Positions 40,006-49,609 of a DNA stretch of 64,000 nt are shown here, in pieces. The translations under genes were made by a program, and so were the position numbers. Under the pieces are notes generated by a model, which saw nothing but the letters and a program-made list of their open reading frames with translations, searched no databases and had not been told where the DNA came from. This DNA comes from DAOTXS01 sp034435055 (GTDB lineage Bacteria; Chloroflexota; Anaerolineae; UBA4142). The stretch covers positions 124,001 through 188,000 of the forward strand of contig DAOTXS010000056.1 in assembly GCA_034435055.1 (NCBI GenBank), in the 5' to 3' direction. The first letter of the stretch is position 1; each line of letters starts with the position of its first letter.

Positions 40006-41123
40006 TTGGATTGCATCGCATATTGATAAACATCGAGTGTCTCGCGCGCAGTTCGTTCCCAAGAAAAATCTTTCGCCCGCGCTAATCCCTGTTGGGCATA
40101 ATGGCGCCGCCGATCAGCGTTTTCCAGAATCTGATACATCGCTTCGGCGAGCTCCTCTGGACGATAGGGATTGACAAGGATACCGGCGTTTCCGACAATC
40201 TCAGGCATCGAAGAAACATTGGAGGTGATTACCGGTACGCCACACGCCATTGCTTCCAAGACTGGCAAGCCAAATCCCTCGTACACAGATGGATAGACAA
40301 CCAAATCAGCAGCGTGATAGATCAAAGGCAGTTCTTCTTCTGGCACATATCCCGTGAAAATAACTTGATTGACGAGATCAAGTTCGCTGATTGTTCGAAA
40401 TAGCCCATCGTACATCCAACCCTTGCGTCCTACGATGACCAGTTGATGTGAGCTACCACGCTCGACCAGCGATTTGAAAGCACGAATCAACGTTGGTAGA
40501 TTCTTACGCGGTTCCAACACACCAACATAAAGAACCATTTGCTCAGGCAAGCGATATTTCTGGCGGATGCGCGCAAGCGCCGCCGGTTGATCGATAGGGC
40601 GAAAATGTGGTGCGACACCCAGCGGGACTGTAAAGACTCGATGCGGATTGATGTTGAGAATATTTATCACATCTTGACGACTGCTTTCGGAATCAGCGAT
40701 GATAGCATTGGCGCGCCTCGCCGATAACTGAATCGCTAATCTGAAAAACAATCGTTTGTATGCTTGATGCATATGAGGATATAGAAAAAAGGTCATATCG
40801 TGAAAAGTGACCACCGACTTGCAATTGGCAATAATCGGCATTGTGTAATGAGGCGAGTGCAAAACGTCGATACGCCAGCGACGAATTTCCATCGGCAGGA
40901 TAACTTGCTCCCACAGAATTCGTCCAACGCGCGATGCACTAGCAGACGGAACGATCCAGCAGCGCTTGGGAATGGGGTGGAACAATGCCACATCTTGATG
41001 CTTGGCAAAGATAATGTAATCGTTCTGACCCGCCTCTACTAGAAACTTGACAAGGTTGAGAATATAATTCCCCGCCCCCACGCGCTGAGGTGGCATGGCT
41101 GTGGTGTCAATTCCAATGCGCAT
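40002..41123 (-). CDS. Family 4 glycosyltransferase
   Basis: The 373-residue GT-B enzyme has N-terminal MRIGIDTTAMPPQRVGAGNYILNL, the fold linker LPEQMVLYVGVLEPRKNLPTLIRAF, and a donor-site segment YPSVYEGFGLPVLEAMACGVPVITSN with the EGFGLPxxE motif. It should add a sugar (often mannose or a related hexose) from a nucleotide donor to the lipid-linked chain. It is one of four consecutive GT4 genes. Its start lies inside the previous gene (17-base overlap). DNA here is visibly less GC-rich than in the next gene downstream. Confidence 0.9.
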   Translation of the reverse strand: MRIGIDTTAMPPQRVGAGNYILNLVKFLVEAGQNDYIIFAKHQDVALFHPIPKRCWIVPSASASRVGRILWEQVILPMEIRRWRIDVLHSPHYTMPIIANCKSVVTFHDMTFFLYPHMHQAYKRLFFRLAIQLSARRANAIIADSESSRQDVINILNINPHRVFTVPLGVAPHFRPIDQPAALARIRQKYRLPEQMVLYVGVLEPRKNLPTLIRAFKSLVERGSSHQLVIVGRKGWMYDGLFRTISELDLVNQVIFTGYVPEEELPLIYHAADLVVYPSVYEGFGLPVLEAMACGVPVITSNVSSMPEIVGNAGILVNPYRPEELAEAMYQILENADRRRHYAQQGLARAKDFSWERTARETLDVYQYAMQSK

Positions 41124-42258
41124 GATTCTTCAACCCATTCGAAGATAACTTTGCTTGTCGGTAAACTCCAAGTATGCCTTGGCGAAAACGCTCTGTCGAA
41201 AACAACCTGGCGCGGCTTTCCCCACGAATCACCATCTCTTGCGCTAAATCGCTATCTGTCAACACACGCACGATTTGTGCAGCAATCTCTTCCGGTTGAT
41301 TGGGCTCGACCAGTATGCCGGCATCCCCCAGTACTTCAGGTAAAGACGACACATTGGAGGCAATCACCGGTGTGCCGCAAGCCATCGCTTCAATAATTGG
41401 AAGTCCAAATCCTTCGTGCCACGAAACCAATGTAAAAAGATCGGCGGCTGAGTAAAGTGCCGACAAATCCTTGTCTGCAATGTGCCCTGGAAGAATAATT
41501 TGCTTAGAGAAACCACTCTGTTCAATCGTGAATGCTAATCGATCAAAGTCCCACCCTCGCTCTCCGGCGAGCACAAGCGCATGATCTAATTTTGCCCGCC
41601 GCTTTGCCAGTACAAAAGCATGAACAAGATTCATCAAATTCTTGCGTGGCTCAAGAGTTCCAACAAACAAAATGTATTGGGGAGGTAAATTGTACTGCGT
41701 CAATCTGGATCGCGCGTCTGCTACCCGCGACAAACCTTCACGCACACAAGGATAGACAACTCTGATTTTTTCTTCTGGAAACACAAAATGCTTTTTAATC
41801 TGATTACGCGTCGCTTCAGATGACGCGACGATGCAAGTAGCGTGACGAATGCTGGATGGCGCCAAGAGCCGCCACCACCACCGACCTGTCCATTTCATTG
41901 TCTGCGGATGGCTCAAAAAACTTAGGTCGTGTAATGTCAGTACTTGTGCCACTGGCGCCCGAACAAATACGGGCGATATGAATGCGGCAGTGTGCAGGAT
42001 ATCCAAATTCCCCAGCACTTTTGCGCGAGCAAAATAATACTGATGATAAAGCGCGCGAGGAATTCCTGCGGGACGTTTCTCCAAGCGCCAAGCGATTGCT
42101 TTGCCGGATGGCAGTGCGTTACGAATCGCGTTCTGTACGAAAATTGTATAGGTGTTTTCCTGATCGACTGCCGCAACGTGTCGAACAAGCTCGGTAAAAT
42201 ACACCCACGATCCATCCCGTTCACCGCCTAACGCAAGCCCATCAAGCCCAACTCGCAT
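41107..42258 (-). CDS. Family 4 glycosyltransferase
   Basis: The 383-residue GT-B protein starts MRVGLDGLALGGERDGSWVYF and contains FVGTLEPRKNLMNLVHAF and LVSWHEGFGLPIIEAMACGTPVIASN, with the complete EGFGLPxxE donor site. Similarity to its neighbours at 40002, 42262 and 43550 shows these four arose from a common ancestor, each presumably setting one linkage of the repeat unit. Four bases separate it from the preceding gene's stop, and it overlaps the following one by 17 bases. Confidence 0.9.
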   Translation of the reverse strand: MRVGLDGLALGGERDGSWVYFTELVRHVAAVDQENTYTIFVQNAIRNALPSGKAIAWRLEKRPAGIPRALYHQYYFARAKVLGNLDILHTAAFISPVFVRAPVAQVLTLHDLSFLSHPQTMKWTGRWWWRLLAPSSIRHATCIVASSEATRNQIKKHFVFPEEKIRVVYPCVREGLSRVADARSRLTQYNLPPQYILFVGTLEPRKNLMNLVHAFVLAKRRAKLDHALVLAGERGWDFDRLAFTIEQSGFSKQIILPGHIADKDLSALYSAADLFTLVSWHEGFGLPIIEAMACGTPVIASNVSSLPEVLGDAGILVEPNQPEEIAAQIVRVLTDSDLAQEMVIRGESRARLFSTERFRQGILGVYRQAKLSSNGLKNHAHWN

Positions 42259-42261
42259 CTG

Positions 42262-43539
42262 TCAACTCGCCAAAGCCGTTTTGTAAGCGGCAATCGTCTG
42301 CTGAACGCATTTTTCCCAACTGAATTGTTCGGCACGCGCGAGCGAGTTACGGGACATTTGCTCGCGCAATGATGAGTCGCAATAGACATTCCACAAACTC
42401 TGACACAAGCCGTCGCTGTCAGTTGGACTAAGCATAATTCCGGCATCGCCAACAACTTCTGGCAAAGAAGATGTATTAGAAGTGATCACTGGCACTCCAC
42501 ACTGCATTGCCTCAAGCGGCGGCAAACCGAATCCCTCATAGAGCGACATGTAGACAAACGCTAGGGCACCGCTATACAATGCCGCCAAATCTTGTTCCTC
42601 TACATACCCTGTCAAAATAATTCGATTTTTGATTGCAGGAAAAGCTTCAACGGCCGCAAAGATCTTTTCGTACAACCGCACGGCGGGACCAGCAAGTACA
42701 AGTGAGAGATTATGAATATGCTGTTCTTGAACCAATCGTGCGAAAGCGCGAATGACATGGTCAAGGTTTTTACGCGGCTCCAGCGCACCAAGACTTAATA
42801 AATACGGCATATCCGGTATGCCATATCTCCTTCGTACTGCGGCGATCTTTTCGGAATCATGGCAGGGATGAAAAAACTGTGAATCCGCTCCCGGGTATGC
42901 GATAAAAACTTGTGCTGGCGCTATTCCTAAATAATTGCACAAATCGTGTTTGGTTGATTGGGAATCGCAGATTGCCCAGTCCTGTTTTCCGAGACTATGC
43001 AGTATGTCAACAAAGAATTCCTTTCGCACAAACTCAAAGAAACGCGGAAAAAAAATCGGCGTCAAATCATAGACTGTCAAAAAGCGTTTGAGGTGTTTTG
43101 CCGCTTTAATTTGCTGTGGGATGCGCGCAAAAGATGAATGAAAAACCTCGGCACGCATCACATCATCCGGATGTACAGGTTGTGAAAACGGCTCAAGCAA
43201 TCCAGCAAGATAGAAAAACGTTTTGCGCTGTAGGCGCAAAAACAATTTGCGAATCCCTGTTGCGTTGTAGATTTTCGTATTGAGGGGAAATAGTCGCCGA
43301 TCAATGAACCGCCGCGCACTTTTTCGCGGATCAGGAAAAGGAACATGTGCCAAACGCGGGATTGATGCCAAGTACTTGATCGTTCCCTCAGCGTTCTGAA
43401 TCGAAGAAAATGACAAGTCACACTCGGGCGCAATTGCCAAACCTTGGGCAACGTTTTCGACCACACGGAACAACCCGGTGCGATCCCGCTTGTCGCCAAA
43501 ACCATATCCTAGAACAGAAATATCGTAAATGACTTTCAC
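42262..43539 (-). CDS. Family 4 glycosyltransferase
   Basis: This is a 425-residue GT-B enzyme with a longer N-terminal acceptor domain (MKVIYDISVLGYGFGDKRDRTGLFRV; then a region with many aromatic residues). It has LLSLGALEPRKNLDHVIRAF and YMSLYEGFGLPPLEAMQCGVPVITSN. The EGFGLPPLE site is intact. Donor and linkage are unknown. It lies in the AT-richer part of the operon, 10 bases after the preceding gene. Confidence 0.9.
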   Translation of the reverse strand: MKVIYDISVLGYGFGDKRDRTGLFRVVENVAQGLAIAPECDLSFSSIQNAEGTIKYLASIPRLAHVPFPDPRKSARRFIDRRLFPLNTKIYNATGIRKLFLRLQRKTFFYLAGLLEPFSQPVHPDDVMRAEVFHSSFARIPQQIKAAKHLKRFLTVYDLTPIFFPRFFEFVRKEFFVDILHSLGKQDWAICDSQSTKHDLCNYLGIAPAQVFIAYPGADSQFFHPCHDSEKIAAVRRRYGIPDMPYLLSLGALEPRKNLDHVIRAFARLVQEQHIHNLSLVLAGPAVRLYEKIFAAVEAFPAIKNRIILTGYVEEQDLAALYSGALAFVYMSLYEGFGLPPLEAMQCGVPVITSNTSSLPEVVGDAGIMLSPTDSDGLCQSLWNVYCDSSLREQMSRNSLARAEQFSWEKCVQQTIAAYKTALAS

Positions 43540-43549
43540 AATAATCTCA

Positions 43550-44773
43550 TTACACCGGGTAGCATTCGCGATATGCTTTCAAATGACCGCGCGCCCAATT
43601 CTCCCACGTAAATGCTTTGACATGCTCCAAGCCGCGCTCACGCATCTGGCGACGTAAACCCTCGCTAGACATGATACGAATTATGGCGTCAGCTATTTGG
43701 TCCGCCTCATTCGGATCGACCAACAACGCCGCCCCACCTACAATTTCTGGAAGGGATGTCGTATTTGATGTGATGACTGGTACACCACATGCCATTGCTT
43801 CTAGTGCCGGAAAACCAAAGCCCTCAAAGAGACTGCAATATGCTAACACACTTGCCCCATTTAAGATAACGGGCAAATCGTCATCGGAAACGTAACCAGT
43901 AATGTGAACGCGCTGCCGAACACTGGTAAAATTGATATCACGCAATACTTTCGAAGTTGCCAAACTTGTGGGACCAGCCAGCACAAATTGTAGGTCCCGA
44001 AATTCGGCGCGATCAGCGATGCTTTCAAATGCCTTGATGTGCGCCTCGATATTTTTGCGCGGATCGAGAAAACCGATGCTCAACACGTACGGGCGATCGG
44101 GTATAGCATATTTTCGCAACACCGGCATTATAGCTGAACGATCATCCAGCGGTTTAAAAATCGAACGCACGCCGGGATAGACAACGCGAATCTTCTCTTC
44201 CGGGATTAACGCGGCTTGCATCAATGTCTGTTGCGCATGACGTGAAATCGTGATCACACAGTCTGCTTCTTCTTTGGCAAATTGAAGCGCGCGCCTCAAA
44301 TTGCGGATCGCCTCATCCGAAAAATATGGTTGAAACAAAAGCGGAATAACATCTGTAATGATAATAATGCGCTTGGCTTTCGGTGCGATACGGAGCCAAA
44401 CGTCCCAGCCCTCCAGAACATTGAGATCAGCCACGGTTTGCTCGGCGCGCTGTTGCCAGCCAGTCGCGCGCCGCGCAATCTCGCGTACTCCCCGATTCCA
44501 GATTTGCGCGATTTTTCCTATCCCCGGTTTCGCCGTCCAATTATCAAGTGTCGGTAAACGTTGAATTACGCCGGGCGTACGAAACTCGAATCCCGGCGGC
44601 AGTTCGAAAGGTAGTGTATGTACTTGTTGAAGTGAGCGATCAATGAGCACAAATTCCATGCCTTGCGCTTCATCCCCCAGCATTGCTAAACCTTCGATTA
44701 ATCCATAGTAGAGATTTTGAACGCCAGTGCGATACTTCCAGAACATTCCGGCGATGTCAATCCCAACACGCAT
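43550..44773 (-). CDS. Family 4 glycosyltransferase
   Basis: The 407-residue GT-B protein contains MRVGIDIAGMFWKYRTGVQN, VLSIGFLDPRKNIEAHIKAF and YCSLFEGFGFPALEAMACGVPVITSN. In the donor site EGFGFPALE the usual Leu is Phe. I start at ATG 44773, preceded by TTGGAAAC and matching the N-terminus of the sister enzymes; a GTG at 44794 would overlap the methyltransferase gene by 7 bases and add 7 residues. It is the first of the four GT4 genes in transcription order. Confidence 0.9.
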   Translation of the reverse strand: MRVGIDIAGMFWKYRTGVQNLYYGLIEGLAMLGDEAQGMEFVLIDRSLQQVHTLPFELPPGFEFRTPGVIQRLPTLDNWTAKPGIGKIAQIWNRGVREIARRATGWQQRAEQTVADLNVLEGWDVWLRIAPKAKRIIIITDVIPLLFQPYFSDEAIRNLRRALQFAKEEADCVITISRHAQQTLMQAALIPEEKIRVVYPGVRSIFKPLDDRSAIMPVLRKYAIPDRPYVLSIGFLDPRKNIEAHIKAFESIADRAEFRDLQFVLAGPTSLATSKVLRDINFTSVRQRVHITGYVSDDDLPVILNGASVLAYCSLFEGFGFPALEAMACGVPVITSNTTSLPEIVGGAALLVDPNEADQIADAIIRIMSSEGLRRQMRERGLEHVKAFTWENWARGHLKAYRECYPV

Positions 44774-44787
44774 AGTTTCCAACTCGA

Positions 44788-45573
44788 TCAACACAGCGCA
44801 TCAAAAATCGGGCGGCGGATAAATATCGCAAAACCAAACCCGTGCCGATTGATGAAAACGTAATAGTCATTTTTCAACCGTTCAACCATTGTTCGATGTA
44901 AATCGAGTAGGCGATCTTTGACACAATGTGCTGGATGATACATATCATCGAAAAATAGCACCTTGCCTACATGCGGCAACACGTTTTCTAAATCAGTTCT
45001 TGCACCATTATACGAATGATCGCCATCCACATATATCACATCAATCGGGGGTAAGGTGCCCCGAGATTTAAAGAATGCCGGAACGGTCTTCTTTGAATCG
45101 CCATCCAAAAAATGTACGGTTTTCAAATCTACATTACTTGCCTGCAACAAATTCTCGATGTGGCGGTGCGTTCCCCTGCCTGTGCCACCGTACTGTCGCC
45201 CCCATACATCCGCCAGGACTAGTTCGTCAAAGAGTGGCGCACCGATTGCTTGTGGATTATGCAAGAGACGTTGCAAGCGAAGACAGGTAATCATTGCCAG
45301 CAAACTATACCCCTCGTTCACGCCAATCTCCAAATAGCGATGTGGCAACTGAGTATGCAACAGAGACATTGTCGCCATCATACACATATGAGATACTGCC
45401 CAGCCGCCAAACGCATCTAATTTTGCAATCACTTGTTGAAATTGTGATGCGGCTTGGCTAGATCCAACAAAAAATGTTGCGGGATCATCAGGCAGATCAG
45501 CGGCCCAGCCAATCTGGGCATTTGCTCGCGCAATTGCCGCGTTGAGAAATTGATCTGTCAACTTATTCGTCAT
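44788..45573 (-). CDS. Class I SAM-dependent methyltransferase
   Basis: The 261-residue protein has motif I HRYLEIGVNEGYSLLAMI (SAM binding) and the IDVIYVDGDHSYNGARTDLE motif typical of the Methyltransf_24/cephalosporin-hydroxylase-like group, followed by VGKVLFFDDMYHP. It may O-methylate a sugar of the glycan or modify a precursor. I choose ATG 45573 because GGAG lies 6 bases upstream; an ATG at 45585 in the same frame is the alternative. It sits between GT2 and GT4 genes of the operon. Confidence 0.82.
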   Translation of the reverse strand: MTNKLTDQFLNAAIARANAQIGWAADLPDDPATFFVGSSQAASQFQQVIAKLDAFGGWAVSHMCMMATMSLLHTQLPHRYLEIGVNEGYSLLAMITCLRLQRLLHNPQAIGAPLFDELVLADVWGRQYGGTGRGTHRHIENLLQASNVDLKTVHFLDGDSKKTVPAFFKSRGTLPPIDVIYVDGDHSYNGARTDLENVLPHVGKVLFFDDMYHPAHCVKDRLLDLHRTMVERLKNDYYVFINRHGFGFAIFIRRPIFDALC

Positions 45574-45594
45574 GAAATGCTCCATCGGAACAAC

Positions 45595-46641
45595 TCAAGG
45601 TAGTGATTGCCGCAAAAATTTTAACCACGCACGGATTTTCCAATCAAGTTTTGCTATTGAATGTGGAATCAGCAGTACAGGAAATGTTTGCCACCAAAAC
45701 TCGGGCAACAAGTATAATCGTTTAGTGAAATTCAGCAAAAGTTGCACGTCGTCTTGCAGATCCTGCCGCGGGCTGAGTTTAATGTGACGCCATATTGCCT
45801 CACCGTTCCACCATAATCGATAAAAACGACGCATCACAAATCTAAAGAGCCATTTATCTTGGCTAATCAGATTACTGTAAATCCGCACGATATCGGTCAT
45901 CGTTTTTATTCGGTACTGAGCAAGGTGCTCATCAATTTCACCCAGCAACGAGTCATTACCTGTTCGATTCTGAATCAACGGATCAGGGCACCACAACCAG
46001 CGCGGATTCTGTTTCACCATCAGACCAATAAGATAAAGATGCGGAAAGATGCTGTATTCAGAAATTTGCGCAGGGCTAACCGCTTTGACGGCTTGATCCC
46101 ACAACCGGCGATTCACAATTTGTGAGGGTGCGTAGGTAAAAAAGACACCCAGTTCGGCGATGATATTTTTAAATGATGAATAGAAATGCTGTGATTGGAA
46201 ATGCGTCGGAAAGATTGCAGGCGTATCTTGCACAATGGGGGTCGACATAGTACGGTCATAATTTACCCGCATAACCGTAAGTCCTGCAAGGTCAGCATGT
46301 TCCTCCAGTAATTCGAGTACGTGTGCTATACCTGAAGGCGCAATTTGATCATCGGAGGAAAAAAGCCAGCAGTATTCGCCTCGCGCAATCGCACACGCAC
46401 TGAGCAAGTTGAACGTATATCCTTCGTTTTTAGAATTGCGGCGATAAACGAAAACATCAGGATAATTGCTAGAACAAGCCTCGAGCCAATCTGCTGTGCC
46501 GTCTTCGGACGCATTATCACTAATGCATATTTCCACCCGTCGGTTGGAATCACCAACGATCTGCGGAAGGATGCTATTGACCGCTTGTCGCAAAAATTCA
46601 AATCGACCGTGATGTGTGGGGATGCAAACAGACAATCGCAT
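45595..46641 (-). CDS. Family 2 glycosyltransferase
   Basis: The 348-residue GT2 starts RLSVCIPTHHGRFEFLRQAVNSIL and has VEICISDNASEDGTADWL and a GEYCWLFSSDDQIAPSGIAHVLELL segment in which SDD replaces the DxD metal site. The C-terminal ~100 residues carry an aromatic, basic region (RFVMRRFYRLWW) that may lie on the membrane. Its ATG shares one base with the stop of the YfhO-like gene (TAATG), so the two are translationally coupled. Confidence 0.88.
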   Translation of the reverse strand: MRLSVCIPTHHGRFEFLRQAVNSILPQIVGDSNRRVEICISDNASEDGTADWLEACSSNYPDVFVYRRNSKNEGYTFNLLSACAIARGEYCWLFSSDDQIAPSGIAHVLELLEEHADLAGLTVMRVNYDRTMSTPIVQDTPAIFPTHFQSQHFYSSFKNIIAELGVFFTYAPSQIVNRRLWDQAVKAVSPAQISEYSIFPHLYLIGLMVKQNPRWLWCPDPLIQNRTGNDSLLGEIDEHLAQYRIKTMTDIVRIYSNLISQDKWLFRFVMRRFYRLWWNGEAIWRHIKLSPRQDLQDDVQLLLNFTKRLYLLPEFWWQTFPVLLIPHSIAKLDWKIRAWLKFLRQSLP

Positions 46642-48845
46642 TATGGCTTGACATCTTTTAGCTGAAAATTAATAATCCGGAAAACCATAGGACGAGGATC
46701 GCTAAGAGATTCGACATGCCGCGCGTTCGAGGCAAATTTGATTATGAGCTTGCCGTGTGGAATCGAGAGTTGCTTTGACACGGATGTTTCGGTGGAATTG
46801 ATCGCTAGTGTCTGCAGGGCATCCTCGCTCGCAATGCGTAATTCTGATAGTTCAGGGTAACCGGTTGCCAATACCATCTCAAGGTCGACGTGCTTGGTTT
46901 GATTTGATGGATTTTCGATCATCAATTCAGCCGACGCCGCGCACCACCGCCAGTTATTTTCTTTTGTCCCTTCGATTCCACTGCACCCGGACCACGTAAC
47001 AAACGGCTGATGCAACGCAACCTCACGCTGCAATTCCCACTCGGCATCAGTATAACGCATTTGCAAATCACGTACGTACTGTGTCATAGGGAAAAAGAGT
47101 AAACGTTTGTTCATACTGATGAGTGGCTCGACATTTAAGATATCGGCAAGCATTTGGCGGAGTTCAGTGGCTGAATCTGTATAACCCAATCGATCAATGT
47201 AGATTCCCTCAAAGCCCGCAAAGGCTAATGTTTCAACCATTTCAGGCAATGATTTTTTGACAACTTGATGTTGCCAGTCACCTGCATAACGTCCCTTCAT
47301 TGCGCCATAACTCCATCGCAGAGTTTTGGAATGCAGATAACCTCGGAACAAATCATAGTCCATCATCTGGTGTAGCGAACCATTTTCCGGAAAAGTCATG
47401 GCGGGAAGTTGAAAAATTGCCGCCCCCGGCGACACAAGTGTTTCGATCTTACGAATAAATTGAGCATCATTCGAGTAATCCGCATAGAGTGTATCGTACG
47501 GGGGTGAGGCATCTGTAGGAATTTGATCTAGAAGAAAGATCGCAAGAAATAAAATCGATAGGCCGAAGAAGATGTGGTGCTTGGAATGGAACCATCGTTT
47601 TCGGATTTGCTCAATTCCCCAAACGAAGGCAAACAAGGAAAAAAAAGCAATATAGACACTAATCCGATTATATGCCCGAATTTGAGAAAACGAAATCATT
47701 GCTAAAAGAGAACCAAATCCACCAATCGTTGCCAAAAGAATGGCGGCAATATTAAGTGTACTGAGACCGGCGATCAGATCGTTGGTGGCGACATCGCTTC
47801 GTTTGATGAACAACCATCCAATTAAGAGGGTGAACCCCAAACTTCCGGCTATACCGAGAGAAGCGGTTATACTCTCATTTGTCAAACTGGAAGCAATCTC
47901 GGTAAGGTGCCGGTAATAGCTCTTTGACCATTCGGCTAGAATTGGCAAACGATGCCACGGGTTTGGCAAAAACAATTGTGCAATTCGTAATCCAAAGACT
48001 TCCGCCTGCAAAGCAGAACGAATTACAGCAGAGGTATTCGTACCGTTTTGAAGCCAATAGAAGATATTGGGCGCAATATTCAAAACGAGTCCCAAACAAA
48101 TCGATGCCGCCAAAAACCCTGCTGTAAAAAAAGGACGAAGGCACAAGTGCTTGAAAGCTACGATTGCGCCAACCACGGCTAGAAAGAATAATGCAAAAAA
48201 AGCATAGTATAACCCGGCAGATGAAACCAAAAAACAAATCACAACGCTTGCGATGGCTTTCGAGCTGTTCAAACCGACCAACTCTCCCCGAGTCGTACGA
48301 TCCCAAATAAAAATAGGGTGTTCTAGATATATCCACAGGATCGCCATCACCATCAGAGGAATCAGATAATAAGATGCTAGAAAGATATGTCCTTCAGCTC
48401 TGGTTAGATGAAAAGGCAGAAATGTGTAAAGCAAACTGCCGATAATAGCCACTGGAAAGGATAAACCAAAATGGCGCAAAACAAACAAGGTGGTGAGCGT
48501 GGTTAAAGGATAAGTCAAAAGATAATAGAGATTATAAGACGAAGCATAATCGTTGGTCACCAACGAAATGAGTTTCATCATACCCAAATGCAAATTATCA
48601 AACATTGGGTAATCATAAAAATCTAGTCCGAAAGGCATACCAAGCAGATCGTTGTGCAGAAACCAAAGATTATCTATGGACCCTTTGATAAACATCCCCG
48701 TAAAAAAGATATCACCGCTGTAGGGATAATAAAAGAGTACAAACAGATCGGCGCGCCACAATTCTAACGCCCATACCAATATCGCTAGACAGGCAATTAA
48801 TGCACCGGCATAGGCAAGTAAATTATTCCGAATGTTCAAAGTCAT
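46641..48845 (-). CDS. Large polytopic membrane protein (YfhO/GT-C-like)
   Basis: The 734-residue protein has about 12-13 membrane helices in residues 8-470 and an extracytoplasmic C-terminal part of about 260 residues. The first large loop has FYYPYSGDIFFTGMFIKGSIDNLW and LGMPFGLDFYDYPMFDNLHL, acidic and aromatic like GT-C or YfhO proteins, some of which glycosylate wall polymers on the outer face. ATG 48845 is chosen as it leads straight to a membrane helix; the longer frame overlaps the GT2 gene. It partners with the GT2 upstream, a common pair for making and using polyprenyl-phosphate sugars. Confidence 0.75.
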   Translation of the reverse strand: MTLNIRNNLLAYAGALIACLAILVWALELWRADLFVLFYYPYSGDIFFTGMFIKGSIDNLWFLHNDLLGMPFGLDFYDYPMFDNLHLGMMKLISLVTNDYASSYNLYYLLTYPLTTLTTLFVLRHFGLSFPVAIIGSLLYTFLPFHLTRAEGHIFLASYYLIPLMVMAILWIYLEHPIFIWDRTTRGELVGLNSSKAIASVVICFLVSSAGLYYAFFALFFLAVVGAIVAFKHLCLRPFFTAGFLAASICLGLVLNIAPNIFYWLQNGTNTSAVIRSALQAEVFGLRIAQLFLPNPWHRLPILAEWSKSYYRHLTEIASSLTNESITASLGIAGSLGFTLLIGWLFIKRSDVATNDLIAGLSTLNIAAILLATIGGFGSLLAMISFSQIRAYNRISVYIAFFSLFAFVWGIEQIRKRWFHSKHHIFFGLSILFLAIFLLDQIPTDASPPYDTLYADYSNDAQFIRKIETLVSPGAAIFQLPAMTFPENGSLHQMMDYDLFRGYLHSKTLRWSYGAMKGRYAGDWQHQVVKKSLPEMVETLAFAGFEGIYIDRLGYTDSATELRQMLADILNVEPLISMNKRLLFFPMTQYVRDLQMRYTDAEWELQREVALHQPFVTWSGCSGIEGTKENNWRWCAASAELMIENPSNQTKHVDLEMVLATGYPELSELRIASEDALQTLAINSTETSVSKQLSIPHGKLIIKFASNARHVESLSDPRPMVFRIINFQLKDVKP

Positions 48846-48871
48846 TATTATTTTTCTTGAAATAACCACGT

Positions 48872-49609
48872 CTATTCGTGCGGCACTTCCCATAATCGCG
48901 CTTTGGAAAATCTGACTCGCAACATATTTCTTAGAAACTCGATGCCCGCCGCAAAGAGACGAACTTTAGAATGTCCTGTCCCACGCTTTTGAAATTCCAA
49001 ATCGACTTCGCTAATCTTTAATTGTAACACCTTTGCCTTGAGCATCAATTCAGCATCGATAAAGTGATCGTGGCTTGATAAACGTAAAGTGCTAAATGCT
49101 TGGCGCGTCATCAGCTTGGGATGCCCATTCACATCATCAGTGGGTAATTGGAACAAAAAGCGAGCAATCCAGTTATAAGCTTTGGAAATGAACCAACGGT
49201 ACCAGCCGTCGCGGCGAACTACACGGCGACCTTTGCAAATATCGGCTTGCGTCTGTTCGATACGCTGTAACAACAAGGGTAGCACAGATGGAGCAATTTG
49301 TCCGTCACCGGGCATATAGCCAATCACTTTGCCAGTACTGCGTCCAAGTCCCTGAATCACGCCATAACCAAAACCACGATTAATCGGCACATCGACTACA
49401 CATAATTCGGGAAACTGTTTCTGCAAGCTTGCTAATATTTGCGATGTGTGATCTTGCGAACCATTCTGTACGGCAACAATCTCAAAACCAATTCCTATCT
49501 GGCTTAATGCAGAATGGATTTCAGAAATAACTTGTTCGACACATGCCTCTTCATTGTAGAACGGCAGAACAATCGACAAGGCGACGCACCGTTCGGAATC
49601 GCCTAGCAT
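48872..49609 (-). CDS. Family 2 glycosyltransferase, polyprenyl-phosphate sugar synthase-like
   Basis: The 246-residue GT2 of the DPM/ArnC type contains LSIVLPFYNEEACVEQVISEI, VPINRGFGYGVIQGLGRSTGKVIGYMPGDGQI (PGDGQ is the metal-site element) and VNGHPKLMTRQAF. It likely makes polyprenyl-phosphate-linked sugar on the inner face for a GT-C enzyme such as its neighbour. ATG 49609 overlaps the stop of the ThDP enzyme by one base (TAATG). The longer open frame inside that gene is rejected. Confidence 0.85.
   Translation of the reverse strand: MLGDSERCVALSIVLPFYNEEACVEQVISEIHSALSQIGIGFEIVAVQNGSQDHTSQILASLQKQFPELCVVDVPINRGFGYGVIQGLGRSTGKVIGYMPGDGQIAPSVLPLLLQRIEQTQADICKGRRVVRRDGWYRWFISKAYNWIARFLFQLPTDDVNGHPKLMTRQAFSTLRLSSHDHFIDAELMLKAKVLQLKISEVDLEFQKRGTGHSKVRLFAAGIEFLRNMLRVRFSKARLWEVPHE

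Noticed and set aside
48845..48893. Longer N-terminus of the YfhO-like protein from 48893
   Set aside because: It would overlap the GT2 gene by 22 bases and add a non-hydrophobic, unconserved leader; ATG 48845 leads straight into the first membrane helix.
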